NCBI GenBank assembly: GCA_015680685.1
Contig: MNCI01002996.1
Location: forward strand, 377,439-441,438
Direction: 5' to 3'
Length of the DNA: 64,000 nucleotides
Source: Gnetum montanum
Taxonomy: Eukaryota > Streptophyta > Gnetopsida > Gnetales > Gnetaceae
The stretch's first letter is position 1. Each line of letters begins with the position of its first letter. Positions 21,939 through 34,533 of this stretch are shown here, piece after piece. A program made the translations under genes and the position numbers. Below the pieces are notes generated by a model, which saw only the letters and a program-made list of their open reading frames with translations, was not told the origin of the DNA and did no database searches.

Positions 21939-24230
21939 AGTATGTACCAAATTTCACCTTCATCCTACACTAGGATGAACAGTTGTGGTGAAGTGACATG
22001 GAGGGTAACATTGTGTTTCTGCCTGATCGATTTGTTCCTACAATGCTCCAATAAATGCTTCTATGATGGGGTCTCCAAGGACTTCATGCTAAGTATGTGG
22101 TGTAGCATAGTGATGCCAGGGATTATCATCCCACTGAGGCACAACATCTTAGGGATCACTAGTTAGAACATCGTTATGAATCTATGAAGGGAAAAGGATT
22201 TAATGATTTCCCACTCCTGTTGTACCACAAAGATGGTGGAGAACCCTTCTTTGGGGCTTTTTGATTGAGTGAAATTCCTCTCTTTAACTTTATTGAAGGA
22301 GGTCAAAACCAGAACTTGCAGTCCATGATTCACAATCCTAGTTCTAGTAAGAATGGATCCAATGACAAAGAAGGATCCAAAGAGGAAAGTCAAGGTAGGG
22401 ATGCAGACAAGAAACAAGATTGTGATCGTGGTCATGATCATCAAAGAGGTGGTAGCAGGCACCATGATGGTGCTAGTCCTTCTTCCTCTTCACCTTCATC
22501 ATCATCCTCTTCTTCTTCTAGCTCTGATTGCAATTGTAGAGGGTGAGATCATGATGGAGGTGATCAATGGGACCGAAATGATCGGAGGGACCATCAGGCA
22601 AGGCAAGAATAGGGGCGTAGGCATTCAAGAGAGACATGATACCATGAACGAAGGGGTAGTAGATGGCATCATAGGCACCGAAATCAAGGCCTCGATGAGC
22701 CTTTGATTGCTACTCAGAGTATGCTAAACATTACAGAGGTAGTATGAATCCCAACAAGGCATGTGAAGGATAGTCAAATAAAGAGGCTAGATATGAACGA
22801 GATCCCTAGGTTCAAAGGGGGATATAACTCAAATCTACAAACCCATCTCCAAGCTTTCCAAGATGCATGTGCCTTGTAGAACATAGAGAATGAATGGCAA
22901 AAGCTTAAGTTATTCTCAAGGACACTCATTAAAGAAGCAAAGAACTAGTACCGGTCCTTAAAATCGAAATCTATTAGACGATGGAGTACAATGCTTGAAT
23001 TTTTTAGTGACAAATATCAAACATACTCCAGAGTGTCAAACTTAAGAAGGTAAATCCAAGGATGGAAACAAGGAACACGTGAACCCTTGGATGCTGCCAT
23101 TAACTAATACTATTCCTTAATGCATAGATGTCCTGGCCATGATTATTCTCAACTAGATCAACTTCACACATTGTAGATAGGCTTTGATATGAAATGAGGA
23201 GAACCCTTGGCATCTATGCCCAAGGGAAACTATAAAAATTAAGAGTCCATAAATCCAAAGATTGATTGAGTAGGTAGCTAAAGAGGAAGGTGAATTGAGA
23301 AAATGAGAAATTGTAGAGTATAATCACAATCCTTCCATTCACAAGAGGGAGGCTCAATTTTGTGATAGTGAGGAAGAATCAACACTTGATGAGGTGGTGA
23401 ATAGGAGAGCCTTACCACTTCAAAAATTTCAATTTAAAATTATAGCCAAGGTTGATCAATTATGGGATTCCATGGATAGCAGATTTCAAGCTATCCTAAA
23501 AACTGCTAAAGAGTCCAAAGAACAAGGTAGTGATCATGAGTGCAGGAGGCTCAAGGAAGTCGAACGTGCCTATGAAAAAAGTAAGGGCAAGATTGTTGCA
23601 ATAGAAGAAGTTGTAGAAAGTAAATTAAATGATGATGGTGGGTGTCATGTTTGCCAGTATGAACATCCTAAGGGATGTTGCCCCATAGTTTCACACTTAC
23701 AAGAGTCTGGGCTGTATGCTTTGAATTCATGACTAACACAAAGGCAAACATCTAGAATATTACCTTATCCTCAAGGTAATTCTAGGTATTTTCATCAACC
23801 ATAATAGTATTATCCAAGTGGAACTCCATCATAATCATATGAGTAATATCAGCAATGGCAACAACCACAGTCATGGGCACTGGCACCACCAAGGTAGCAA
23901 TACCCTTATAGACAACCCGATCCATATGGATACTATGTTTAGCAATCCTTATCTTCATGTGACTTCTCTAACCACATTTCTACTTTCCAATCTCACTACC
24001 ACTCTTCTGATTATTATCAAACTCATTCTCCATAGACAAGAAGAGATACCACCACTATCCTTATCCTTCTCCTATTCTTGCACATCTTCCTCCTCTAGCT
24101 ACCACCTGCTCCACCTATGTCGGATGAACTCCTAGCTCAATTGCAACAACAAAATTCTACAAAGGCTATTAATCTACAACTAGTTCATCAATCAAGTGGT
24201 TCAAATACTAAATCAAAGAAAATACCTTTC
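21939..24230 (+). pseudogene. Gag of element A (continuation), decayed
   Basis: Resumes gag after element B. Alignable parts are VPNFTFILH near 21945, a Ser/His/Asp-rich linker near 22400-22540, NEIPRFKGGY near 22800, and a CX2CX3HX4C knuckle CHVCQYEHPKGCCP at 23643-23683. The Gln/Pro-rich tail extends to about 24230. It has multiple stops and at least two frame changes. The longest readable part is 23394-23732. Confidence 0.78.
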
Positions 24231-24439
24231 TTCTAACCATGTAGTCCACCTAAGCGCTTAGATACACTCGTAGTTGACAACATTGTTCCTCCATCTTCCT
24301 CTATATCAAATTCTTTTGAGTCCCCTTCAAACCAAACATCACCTAGGATCCATACTATGATGCTTACTCACGCTGTATCTGGTTGGATTTGTGCTGGAAA
24401 CCTTCCCAAGAAGTTTGCAGATCTTGGGAGTCCTTTAAT

Positions 24440-24876
24440 CTATTTGTAGATTGCTGGGAACGAACCATACAAAGTTCTTTTTAATTCCAGTTCCAGTGTC
24501 AACCTAATCTCTCATAAGATGTATACTGCATGGAACTTGCCTCCTTTAAAAAAAAGGCAATTTTAGATTAGAATTGGTAGACTAGTCCATTATTGTTCTA
24601 TTGGGACTGGTGGAGGAAATTGTGACCACTATCTATGGGTGGTTTTATCCAGTTGATTTCCTAATGATCAAGGTGGCAAAGTATAAAGGGGACTTTCCAA
24701 TCATCATGGGAAGGGCATGGCTAAGTACTGTTGATGCAAGAATGGGTATTAGAGATCTTTCCCTAGAAATATCTAAAGAAAATGCATTGGGAAAGATCGA
24801 GAAGAAGCAAGTTCCATGCATTGCGTATAGTGCTACAAGGTGCAATTATGTGCAAAAACTTTGGGTAGTGAAATGA
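24440..24876 (+). pseudogene. Protease domain of element A, active site lost
   Basis: Matches the protease of B and C, including DFPIIMGRAWLSTVDARMGI near 24690-24750. The active site reads FNSSSSVNLIS: the catalytic Asp codon is AAT (Asn, 24483-24485) and the following Gly is Ser, so the domain cannot work even apart from its stops. Confidence 0.8.
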
Positions 24877-25429
24877 GCATCCATCTCTGCATCCAAGTAG
24901 TGTGCACTAGAAGTAGGAATTCAAAGGTGTCTATACATAGTAGCCACAAAACAAGAGGGCACCTAGTGGTTTTAACCACTGATTATAAGAGCAGCATACT
25001 TTGCATGGAATCAATTGAGAGCTTGACATGCACATATGACAGGCATGGACAAACTAGAGCAAGTTCATCACCAACTCTCTAATGATGCAAATGATGATAC
25101 CTACTTAGGAGAGTTGGAAATTCTTGAAAATTTCAAGCAAGAGCCCCTTGAACTAAAAACTCTACTGGCAGGCATGGAATATGTGTTCTTAAAAAATGGG
25201 AAGTTGATCATAATCAATGCAAATCTTGCTCCAAAATAGAAAAAGATGTTGTTAAATGTGCTTGAAAAATGGTCAGCAACCTTTGCTTGGTCATATCTTG
25301 AACTCACAGGGATTGATCCTAGGATATGTCAATATCACATCTACACTAATCTAGCCATGAAGCCAAAGAGGCAACCATAGAGGTGATTGAATCCCAAACT
25401 AAAGCAGATAATCAAGGAAGAAACTAAAA

Positions 25430-26170
25430 AAATCCTCAAGGTAGGGTTCATTTATTCCATTGTGGATAGCGAGTGGATTAGTCCACTTATGACTTTGCCA
25501 AAGAAAGATGGCAAGTAATAGGTTTGCATTGATTTTCGACTGCTGAATATGGCAACATTCAAGGACCACTTTCCATTGCCATTTTTTGAGCAGGTGTTAG
25601 ATACAATATCTGAGCATTGCTACTACAATTTTTTGGATGGTTATAGTGGCTATAACCAAATCTAGATTGCACTTGAAGACCAAGCCAAAACAACATTCAC
25701 AAGTTTCTTGGGCACTTTTGCATATCACAAGATGCCTTTTGGTCTATTTAATTCTCCTATTACCTTTCAACGCCTGGTTCTAAGCATTTTTCAATAGAAA
25801 ATTTGTAGTGGTGTGGAAGTCTTCATGGATGAATTCTCCACTTATCGAGTTACATTTGAGCAAGCCCTAGACTGCCTTGAGTAAGTATTGAAACAATGTG
25901 TTGAGAGAAACCTTAGGCTCAATTAACAAAAGAGTCATTTAGTGTTCTAGAAAGGCATTGTATTGGGATACAAAATATCACAAGCAAGAATTAAGGTTGA
26001 CCTCAACAAAATAAGGATCATCCAAGGAATAACCCGCCAAGTAAAAACTGTCAAAGATGTTTGATTGTTCCTTGGACATACTGGCCACTACCGGTGATTC
26101 ATAGAGAATTTCAGTAAGATCGCAAAATTGTTGGTGAAGCTAACAAAGAAAGATGCTCCATTTATTTGGA
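25430..26170 (+). pseudogene. Reverse transcriptase domain of element A, FMDE active site
   Basis: Motifs DFRLLNMATFKDHFPLPF, FLDGYSGYNQI and FAYHKMPFGLFNSPITFQ follow the order in B. The catalytic box at 25822-25833 reads FMDE instead of FMDD, so the second metal-binding Asp is Glu. Several stops interrupt the frame. Confidence 0.85.
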
Positions 26171-26179
26171 CTGTGGAAT

Positions 26180-26623
26180 GTGAATAAGCATTTTAATAGT
26201 TGAAAGAAAAACTTGTAGAAACTCCAATCCTATAAGCACCTCACTAGTTTAGACCATTTCATGTTATGACGAATGCATCAAATTATGCATTGGGAACTAT
26301 GCTTACGTAGATGGATGATAAGAAATGTCCATACTACATCCACTGCGCTAGTCAAAGCATTGTGCATGCACAACTGAACTACACCACCACAAAAAAAAGA
26401 ATTGATGGTAGTGGTGTTTGCTCTAGAAAAGTTCAGGCATTTTGTGCTTGGATACAAAGTGTTTGTGCACATAGATCATAGTGCCATCTGCTTCTTGATG
26501 AACAAGTCAATGGTGAGCCATTGTATCATAAAGTGGTTGGTGATCTTACAGGAATTTGATCTCATGATGTTAGACCAAAAGAGCACTGAGAATGTGGTTG
26601 TTGATCACTTGTCTCAGTTATGA
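26180..26623 (+). pseudogene. RNase H domain of element A
   Basis: Segments TNASNYALGTML (near 26270), KELMVVVFALEKFRHFVLGY (near 26400) and HIDHSAICFLMNK are clear. The first catalytic Asp is Asn (AAT), as in B (AAC). Residual frame from 26402 to 26623 is open. Confidence 0.8.
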
Positions 26624-26929
26624 TGGGACAACAAAAAGGAAGAAAGCCCACTATCTAATATGTTTTTTTGATGAACTCCTCTTTGCTGGGACTATAACTA
26701 GAAAATTTCACAATGAGCCAAAATGGTATGATAGCATTCTCACCTATCTTCTCACCTAAAAGATGCCACAAGGGTTGGACCATCGGAAGAAACAACAGTT
26801 TCTTCACTAGGTTAAATTGCTTCATGGAGATCACCAAATACCTCTACAAGATGTGCATTGATGGCCTGGTTTAATGGTGTGTCCCTGATGCTGATCAATT
26901 ATTCATTCTCCAAGACACTTATGAAGGTC

Positions 26930-27993
26930 CTTGCAAAGGCCACTATGTTAGGAGACACACGACCATTAAGATCCTAATGGTAGGGTACTGTTGGCCAACA
27001 ATTTTCAGGGATGCTCATCAATATGTCCACTCTTGTGAATGATGCCAACAAGATGGTGGAATGAATGCTCAAATGGAGGAACCTCAACAATGAATTTAAC
27101 TATTGGAACCCTTTGACATATGGGGCATTGACTTCATGGGTCCCATCATGCCCATGTCAAATGGAAAGGCATACATCATAGTCATTGTTGACTATTATAC
27201 AAAATGGGTAGAAGTAGTAACTGTCATCAAGTATACATCTTTTACTATTGCTCAGTTTGTACAAAAAAATGTTGTAAATAGATTTGGTATGCCACATGCA
27301 TTAATTTCTGATAATGAAACTCACCTTATAGGCACTACCTTTTGGAAGCTCATGCAACACTTAGGGGTTGAACATAAACTCATAACACCCTACCACCTCC
27401 AAGCCAATGGTCAAGCTAAGGTTACCAATAGGGAAATCACAAGGATTCTAACAAGAATTGTTAGCAAATATAGGAAATATTGGAGCACAAAACTCAACGA
27501 TATGCTTTGGGCCTACCACTCAACATGGAAACTTCCTATAGGCTACTCTCCCGATGAGCTTGTGTACAAAAAATTACCAACACTTCCTATTCAATTTGAG
27601 CTTTGTACACTTTCAACATTCTGTGATGTCAACCTTGACTTGAGTCTAGCACAAAAAGAAAGGTTAATGAGTTTCAACTTGCTAGATGAAAATCGATTGA
27701 TGGCCCTATCATCTAATGAGTTACACAAGGCATTCAACAAAAAGTGTCATGACCTTAAAATCAGAAAAGTCAAATTTCAGTTGAGAGATAAGGTTCTCTA
27801 TTGGAACCCCACATACGTACCTCAACGAACTAAGTTTCAAATGTTGTGGGAAGGACCTTATATAATTTATGAAACTTTTTCTTTAGGGGCCATGATGATA
27901 TACAAACCTGAGAGCCCAAACAAGAAACAACAAGTCAAATCTTTCCATGAGCATAAGCCAGCAAATACAACAAACACCTCATTGGATGAATAG
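26930..27993 (+). pseudogene. Integrase of element A, long open frame but catalytic Glu changed
   Basis: The zinc domain (GHYVRRHTTIKIL near 26940, then CE*CQQ with a stop) leads into a 297-codon open stretch from 27103. The core keeps FDIWGIDFMGP, but the second motif reads SDNETHL (Gly to Glu next to the Asp) and the third reads NGQAKVTNREI, with Lys where the catalytic Glu belongs. The C-terminal half is intact and includes FQMLWEGPYIIYETF. Despite the open frame the enzyme should be inactive. Confidence 0.87.
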
Positions 27994-29937
27994 CCACACT
28001 CTATATTTTGGATCTCCTCCTTTCAACTCATTCATGAGGGAGATGGCCATCCATGTTAACTATATAAGCAGCTCTTTAGTTTGTCACCATTTTTGTTTTA
28101 CATATTTTTGTTTTGTAACTTTTTGTTTCTTTGTTTTACATCTTCTTGTTTTCATGTTATTAATCTTTTCTAATATTTGTATTACAACATTGTTAGTACA
28201 TTTGTTATCTCTTGAATATTTTACACTTTCTTTTATTCTAGTGTGATTTTCTAACTTTTTGTTAATAAGTGCTAGGCACAGTGGTAATTCGTTGCTTGAT
28301 GGTGGTATGTACTATGTTGTTATTTGATTATTGGTGTCTAGATTCTAGCTTTGAATTTTGTTACTAATAATGAGGACATGGTTTCTTTTCATGCAACAAG
28401 CCGTGAGTCCACAACATCCACCCATTCACAAACTCTATGGTTTTTCTTATTCTGGAAATGTGCAGTCCCTTTTTCATTAACAAAACTATAATGAATTTGT
28501 GACTTTAGTAGTTTCTGAAATTGGAAAGGATTTAAAGGTTTGAATAGGGTGTGAGGGATTTGGTATTCTTTGTTCTTTTCTACTTACTTGGGTACATGTC
28601 TATTTTTATGGATTTCTTACCATTCTATGTTAACCAATAAAAGGCAATTGAATAAGTCTTTGCATGGTGTGGTTCTCATAAAAAAAATTGATGGGAATTC
28701 AAAGCACATCCCTTAGACAAAATAAATGGGCTACAAGCATTGGTTATGGGACTAGAAAGACATGTTACCCATGTCTGAAGGTCCCCTCTAACTAAGGCCC
28801 TCCCTCACTTCCTACTTCTCTTTTTTTCTCTAATAAGGGATGGTGGTTGTTCTGTGGGAGTACTCTTGTGTCTTAAGGGGGTGGATTGATCTTAGAATGG
28901 TGATGCAAAGTCACTGAATATGGTTGGTTTTGTTTTGGACTAATAATGGACCTTATCAATTCATTCAACCATATAATTCACAAGGGACTTTATGTAACCT
29001 TAATCAAGAACTCCATTCCACTCTCTCTTTTCCCATTTATGATTTTCATGTTTCACCTCACTGCTAGTTTCATGTTCTTGTTCAATGTCTTGGTTTGATA
29101 TGTCAGAATTCTTAGGTGGTTTCTTATGGGTTTTTGTACTTAACCTTTCATAATCATTAATCATCCACGGGGCCCATAAAATCCTAGGTTTGAAGTTATG
29201 TAAGGGCAATAAAAGGCTTATGTCTGCTTTTGGGAGGATCCACTTACATATCTTTTGGTTGGGTTAGTTAAGTTCTTTAGTCTTAGACACTCTTACAATC
29301 AAATCCTTTTGTTTACCTCATCAATGATATCCAATTGTGCATATCTTCACAACATTTTTTTAGTGAACTTTCGTTTTTATTGTTGAGAATTCTTACACCC
29401 TCTTCAAATATTTCCTTGTGTGGAACGTTTTCAAATTTAATGGACCACTTATCTATTTTACCCTATTTGTTAGTCTTCCCACTAACACTGCTAAAGGAAT
29501 CAATCTACCACAATCACAACCTAGCTGAATGTAACCACCAATGAGACAAGATACTTACCAACTATGTGTTACACATTGCATACTCATTCGTGATTTTGTT
29601 GTGAATGCAGTGGGAAACATGGACTGGAAGTGGTACTATCTTCACTAAGGATGATGTGGTAGTACCACATGATGAGGACCATTCATGATCATTGGATATT
29701 CTCTCTCGCTATCCAGTTGCCAAGAGGCATTGGATGTTAGATTTATCTAGGGTGTTTACTTCTCTTATCATGAACATCCAATTTTGTAAAAGATTGTAAA
29801 TCTGTATATTTGGACACTCATAGTCTGTTTTTCCATTTGAGTTAGTTTGTATATCAATTAATAATTCCATAGCTTCATAGTATTTTGTAAGGAACTTGTT
29901 CCTCCTCTTCTTCACTCAAGGATGAGTCGTGAAGGTA
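27994..29937 (+). other. Post-pol non-coding region of element A
   Basis: TTTTTGTTTT-rich start, then sequence alignable to B and C without a conserved frame. The purine tract before the 3' LTR is degraded to GTGAAGGTA. Confidence 0.6.
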
Positions 29938-30128
29938 TGATGAGTCATAATTTGATCGGCTTTGATATCGAATATCCAATGTTGAAGCCTTGACATTAGA
30001 TACCCGATGTTAGAGCCTAGGACGTGATGTCGAATATCCAATATCATGATGTATATGCTAGTTTATAAATATAGATTTCTTGGGCTCATGATTTTCAATA
30101 AGTTTTTCATAGTTTTTGTCATAGATAG
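29938..30128 (+). repeat. 3' LTR of element A, left piece (before element C)
   Basis: Begins TGATGAGTCATAATTTGA and matches the 5' LTR of A to the GTCATAGATAG word, where element C begins. The remainder is at 37650-38324; joined length is 866 bp against 892 bp for the 5' LTR. Confidence 0.85.
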
Positions 30129-31098
30129 TGATGAGATGCGATATCGCATAGGCCGCGATATCGTGGCAGTTGCGATATTGCGTTGTCCCCTGCGATATCG
30201 CGTATGCGATATCGCGGTCTACTGCCAAGTCTATAAATAAGAGGCAGCTCTCCCTTGTTTTCTCATCCTAGGTTAGAAGTAGGAAACTCTGGTAGTTTGA
30301 TCACTGCAGAGATAGAATATTTTCCATGTGCCCGCAGTAGGAGTTCTAAAGTGAACGGATCTTTATTCGAGCAACATTGTACTTGAACATAAGTTGTGTA
30401 CGGCAATAAAGACAAACTTCTTGGATAAACCTTGCAGTGCATGGAATAGGGTTTATTTTAATGTTATTTATTGCTTTCTCTCTCTCACCCTTAAACTCCT
30501 AGAATGTGGAATGAGTATGACTTGATTATGAGCATCTAAGTGTGACTACTTGGTAACCCAGTGGCATATCTAGGATCTACGCTTAGTAATCCCAGTGGTA
30601 GTCGTGCACCAAGATGTGTATGGTTAGTCAGGGAATCAGCTACTCATCGCACTTAGGCTAGATTAGCTTTCTCAATCCTTTCCTCCTAGTTAAGTGCCTC
30701 AGTACGACCACTTCAAGCATGTGCATTATGCATGGGATCCCAGCAACAATTAGTGTTTGGTAACCACAATTGCATCGGTTCAGGGTGTGTACAGTAAGTG
30801 GGAACGGATGTTGACGCTAGGTAATTTAGACTTAGTTATTAGTTAGAATTAGTAATTATTTTCTCAACCCTCAACTCAATAGCATAGGAGAAAAACATAA
30901 AAGACCATAAAAATCATATACCTCGAACTTACTTAACCATACACCGTGACAACCACAAGTAAGTCTAGGAAGACAATGAATGATTAACCCCAAGTGTTCC
31001 ATGGGATGTGTAGGCACTTATTCTACGAAGTTTGACTGGATCGCGTGTGCTACGCTCGTTTCATATGGTTGAGTGTAGGGGTACCTCGCCACTCATCA
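30129..31098 (+). repeat. 5' LTR of element C (970 bp)
   Basis: U3 holds three perfect GCGATATCGC palindromes (30138-30147, 30192-30201, 30206-30215) and near matches. TATA-like CTATAAATAAGAGG near 30231. Ends CACTCATCA. Confidence 0.9.
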
Positions 31099-31099
31099 T

Positions 31100-31117
31100 T
31101 GGCACTGTTGCCAGGGA
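31100..31117 (+). promoter_or_regulatory. Primer-binding site of element C (tRNA-Asp type)
   Basis: TGGCACTGTTGCCAGGGA follows the 5' LTR by one base and matches the site of B at most positions. Confidence 0.78.
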
Positions 31118-31239
31118 CTAAGTGTTTGTACGCTGAATAAAACATAAAGGATATCACTCACATTGTTGGGAGCCTAAATGAACCTTCGGGTTAATCAAGA
31201 TAAAAAATTATTTAATAGTGAAATAGCACACTGATAAAA

Positions 31240-33738
31240 ATGTCTTCTTCTAACAAGAGCAACTCACCACCTAGGGATGATACAAAGAATAGTCAGCAGT
31301 CAAAAACACATAGCCAAAATCAACCAAGTCCTAAATAATACAAGATAGTTTATACTCATCTCGATGAGTATATTACAAACTTTACCTTTATGCTCCATCA
31401 AGATGAATAGTTGCGATGGAGAGATTTGCAAGGTAACATTGTGTTACCCCCAGATCGATCAGTCTCTAACATTCTTTTTCGTGCTTTGGCACAGATTGGC
31501 ATGATAGAATTGTATGCAAAATACGTTGCGGAAGACTTTGATTCAAGGGATTACTATCCCATAGAAGCACAACGTATGAGGGACTCAAGGCAGGAGAGCC
31601 AACATACACTATTGAAGGGCAAAGAGGTCCCGCACGTCCTTAGTGAAACTAGAAATGGTGAACCACTTATAACTGGTTAGCTATCAAGAGATGTTCCCCC
31701 TCTTAACGAAAGTGAGGAGGTAGGGTATCAGAACCTACGATCAACGATACATATCTCTAGTTCTAATGCCCGTGAACACCAACTGTTCACAGAAGGAACA
31801 ACACATGACAAGGACAGGCACTTAGATCGTCATCCTGATCAGGGCCAAAGCCATAGAAGAGAAGGTAAGAAACATCATCATGGCGATGGTTCTCCTTCTT
31901 CTTCCCCTTCTTCACATCACTCACCCTCTCCTTCCACATTTGGGTGCAGCCATCATGAACACAACGAAGAGGATAAAGGTAGACAAAATGAGAGACCTCG
32001 ACGAGAAAGTCGAGAGAGAGGAAAAAGGCAAGGACATAGGGAAAGTAGGGAACGACGAAGACATCACAGGTGTTATGAAGGAGATGATCATGATGAGCCC
32101 CTACTTGCAACTTGAAGTATGCTCGATATAACGGAGGTAGTTAGGATTCCAACAAGGCATTTAAAGGATAGTCGGATCAAATGCTTAGACATGAACAACA
32201 TCCCACGCTTTGAGGGGGGTTACAACGCTGATTCGCAGCATCATTTACAGGCATTCCACGATGCCTGTGCCTTGCAGAATATAGAAAATGAGTTGAAAAA
32301 ACTTAAGTTGTTCCCAAGGACACTCATCAAGGAAGTAGAGAGTTGGTACTGGTCCTTAGAATCAGAAACCATCAAGAGGTGGAGTATGATGCTAGAACTC
32401 TTCAACGATAAGTATCAAACGTACTCCTGAGTGTCTAATTTGCGTAAGCAGATCCAAGGCTGGAAGTAAGGAACTCATGAAGCCTTGGATGCTACCATGG
32501 CCCACTACTACACATTGTTACATCATTGCCTGGGCCATGATTATGCTTAGCGGGATCAACTTCACCACATCGTGGATGGGCTAAGGCATGAAATTAGAAG
32601 ACCCTTGGGACTTATGCCCAAGGGAGACTCTCACAACTTAGAGCGCATGAAGTACATCGCTTGTTGGAGCAAGTAGCAAAAGAAGAAGGTGAGCTACGAA
32701 AAAGGGAAAGTGCGGAAGAATACAACTGTGATCCCTCTCTTCGAAAGAATGGAGTGAAATTTTGCAATGAAGAGGATGAGTCACCAATTGAAGAGTTGGT
32801 GAACAGGAAAACCTTGCCGATTCAAAAGTTAACAACAGAAATAGCGACTGTAAAATTGAAACTGTCTTAAAAATTGTAGAAAAGTCTAAGGTAGAACAAA
32901 GTAGTGACAAAGGTAAGACAAAGTGGAGAGATTTAGGCCTTGCACATAACAAGGATAAGGGGAAAATCACTAACTCCGATGTGGTTGTGGATTCAGACAC
33001 AAATGATGACAGTGGATGTGAGATCTGCCACTATGACCATCCTAAGGGTTGCCCTTTCATCTCACATTTACAGGAGTCTGGGGTGTATGCAGTTTATTCC
33101 AAAACTTAATCAACAGCAAACACCCTGTAGGTTACCTTATCCCCAAGGTAACCCAAGGCAGTTCCACCAACCATTAATATCCAAGTGGAACGCCACCATA
33201 ATCCATCAAATAGCATCAGCAATGGCAATACCCATAGTTATGGGGGATGCCATCACCGAAACATCAGTACCCTTACTGGCAGTCTGACCCTTATGGATAT
33301 TATGTGCAGCAGCCAATTTCTCCAAGTGACTCTATGAGTCACACAACTCCCCACCATTACTACCAATTTTGGGAGTACTTCAGAAGGACTCCTTCTCCTT
33401 CAGGAGACACTTCATACCCACACCATCTTCCAAATCCATCCGCACCTCTTCCACAAGTAGTTCCCATAACACCTCCTGCTCCAACAATGCAAGGGGAACT
33501 TCCTACTGAACTGCAACAACGTCAAGCTGCGAGAGTTGTAAATATTCAACCTACTGCTGGTTCTGACAACTGTAAAAAGAGAAGATCCTTCTTTAGAACC
33601 AAAATCCCAGACAAACTCTTGCAACAACAAGCGGTTGAGCCCATGCACACTCCTCCACCATCTAACACTTTGGAGCACCCTTCAGTCCAACAGAGCTTAA
33701 CGCATACGGTTATGTTGACGCATACCGTAACCGACTAG
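31240..33738 (+). pseudogene. Gag of element C
   Basis: Starts ATGTCTTCTTCTAAC. The same frame is recognisable from the start through VLPPDRSVSNILFRALAQIG (31440), MLDITEVVRIPTRH (32119), NNIPRFEGGYNAD (near 32200) and again in the Gln/Pro-rich tail (33247-33738) ending KKRRSFFRTKIPDK. A local double frameshift covers the QVAKEEGEL and knuckle region (about 32660-33100). The knuckle at 33017-33055 reads CEICHYDHPKGCPF: one Cys codon fewer than in A, B and E, giving CX2CX3HX3C. Stops near 31336 and 31408 and others are present. Confidence 0.8.
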
Positions 33739-33801
33739 ATCAAGGTAGGCCACCTTCCCAGGAAACTAACTGATCCTAGAAGTCCCTTAATCTACCTTTA
33801 A

Positions 33802-34533
33802 GTGACCAAAAATGAACCACATAGGGCTCTTCTTGACTCAGGTTCTGAAGTCAACTTAATTTCACAAGAGATGTATCATGCCTGGAACCTGCCCCAACTT
33901 AAGAAGAGCAACATTCAACTAGAGCTGGTAAATCAGCCCATCACCATTCCCTTGGGATTGGTGGAGGACATCATTACCATTGTGTGTGGTTGGTCTTACC
34001 CAGCTGATTTCCTGGTGATTGAAGTCAACAACAACGAAGGGGACTTCCCAATTATAATGGAAAGGGCATGGCTTAGCACAGTAGATGCATGCCTTAGTAT
34101 CCGCGATCTTTCCGTGGAAATCTCTAAGATAAATATTTATGGAAAGATTGAGAAGAGGAAAGTTCCATGCATCACATACAGTGATTCATCGGTTGATGAC
34201 ATGGAGGAAATGCCTCCATGCAGCAGGTGTGCCCTTGAAACTTTGAAACAAAGATGCCTATATGTAGCAATCACACAACCAGTAGAAGACATCCCATGGT
34301 TGACAACTACTAGAAGGAGCAACCAAATATGCATGGAACGAACTGAGGAACTAACCCATGCCAACAACGAAGGCATAGACACATTGGAATATGAGCGTCG
34401 CCAACTTCCACCCCTTAATCTAAGATCATCAATTGGGAGAAGTTGGAAACTTCTTAGAAATTCAAATAGGTGCTCATTATTTTGGATCTCTCCCTTTCCA
34501 CTCAGTCATGGTGGAGATGGCCACCTATGTTAA
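33802..34533 (+). CDS. Protease of element C fused to post-pol sequence
   Basis: Open frame of 243 codons. The active-site segment LLDSGSEVNLIS is intact, followed by LVEDIITIVCGWSYPADFLVI and DFPIIMERAWLSTVDACLSI. In B the region after protease leads to RT; here the frame passes through a linker to about 34465 and then enters sequence that in A and B lies after integrase (the TTTTGGATCTC...GGAGATGGCCA region). The last 20 or so residues are thus read-through of former non-coding DNA. The methionine start is only the first in the open stretch; protease would be made as part of Gag-Pro. Confidence 0.8.
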   Translation: MTKNEPHRALLDSGSEVNLISQEMYHAWNLPQLKKSNIQLELVNQPITIPLGLVEDIITIVCGWSYPADFLVIEVNNNEGDFPIIMERAWLSTVDACLSIRDLSVEISKINIYGKIEKRKVPCITYSDSSVDDMEEMPPCSRCALETLKQRCLYVAITQPVEDIPWLTTTRRSNQICMERTEELTHANNEGIDTLEYERRQLPPLNLRSSIGRSWKLLRNSNRCSLFWISPFPLSHGGDGHLC

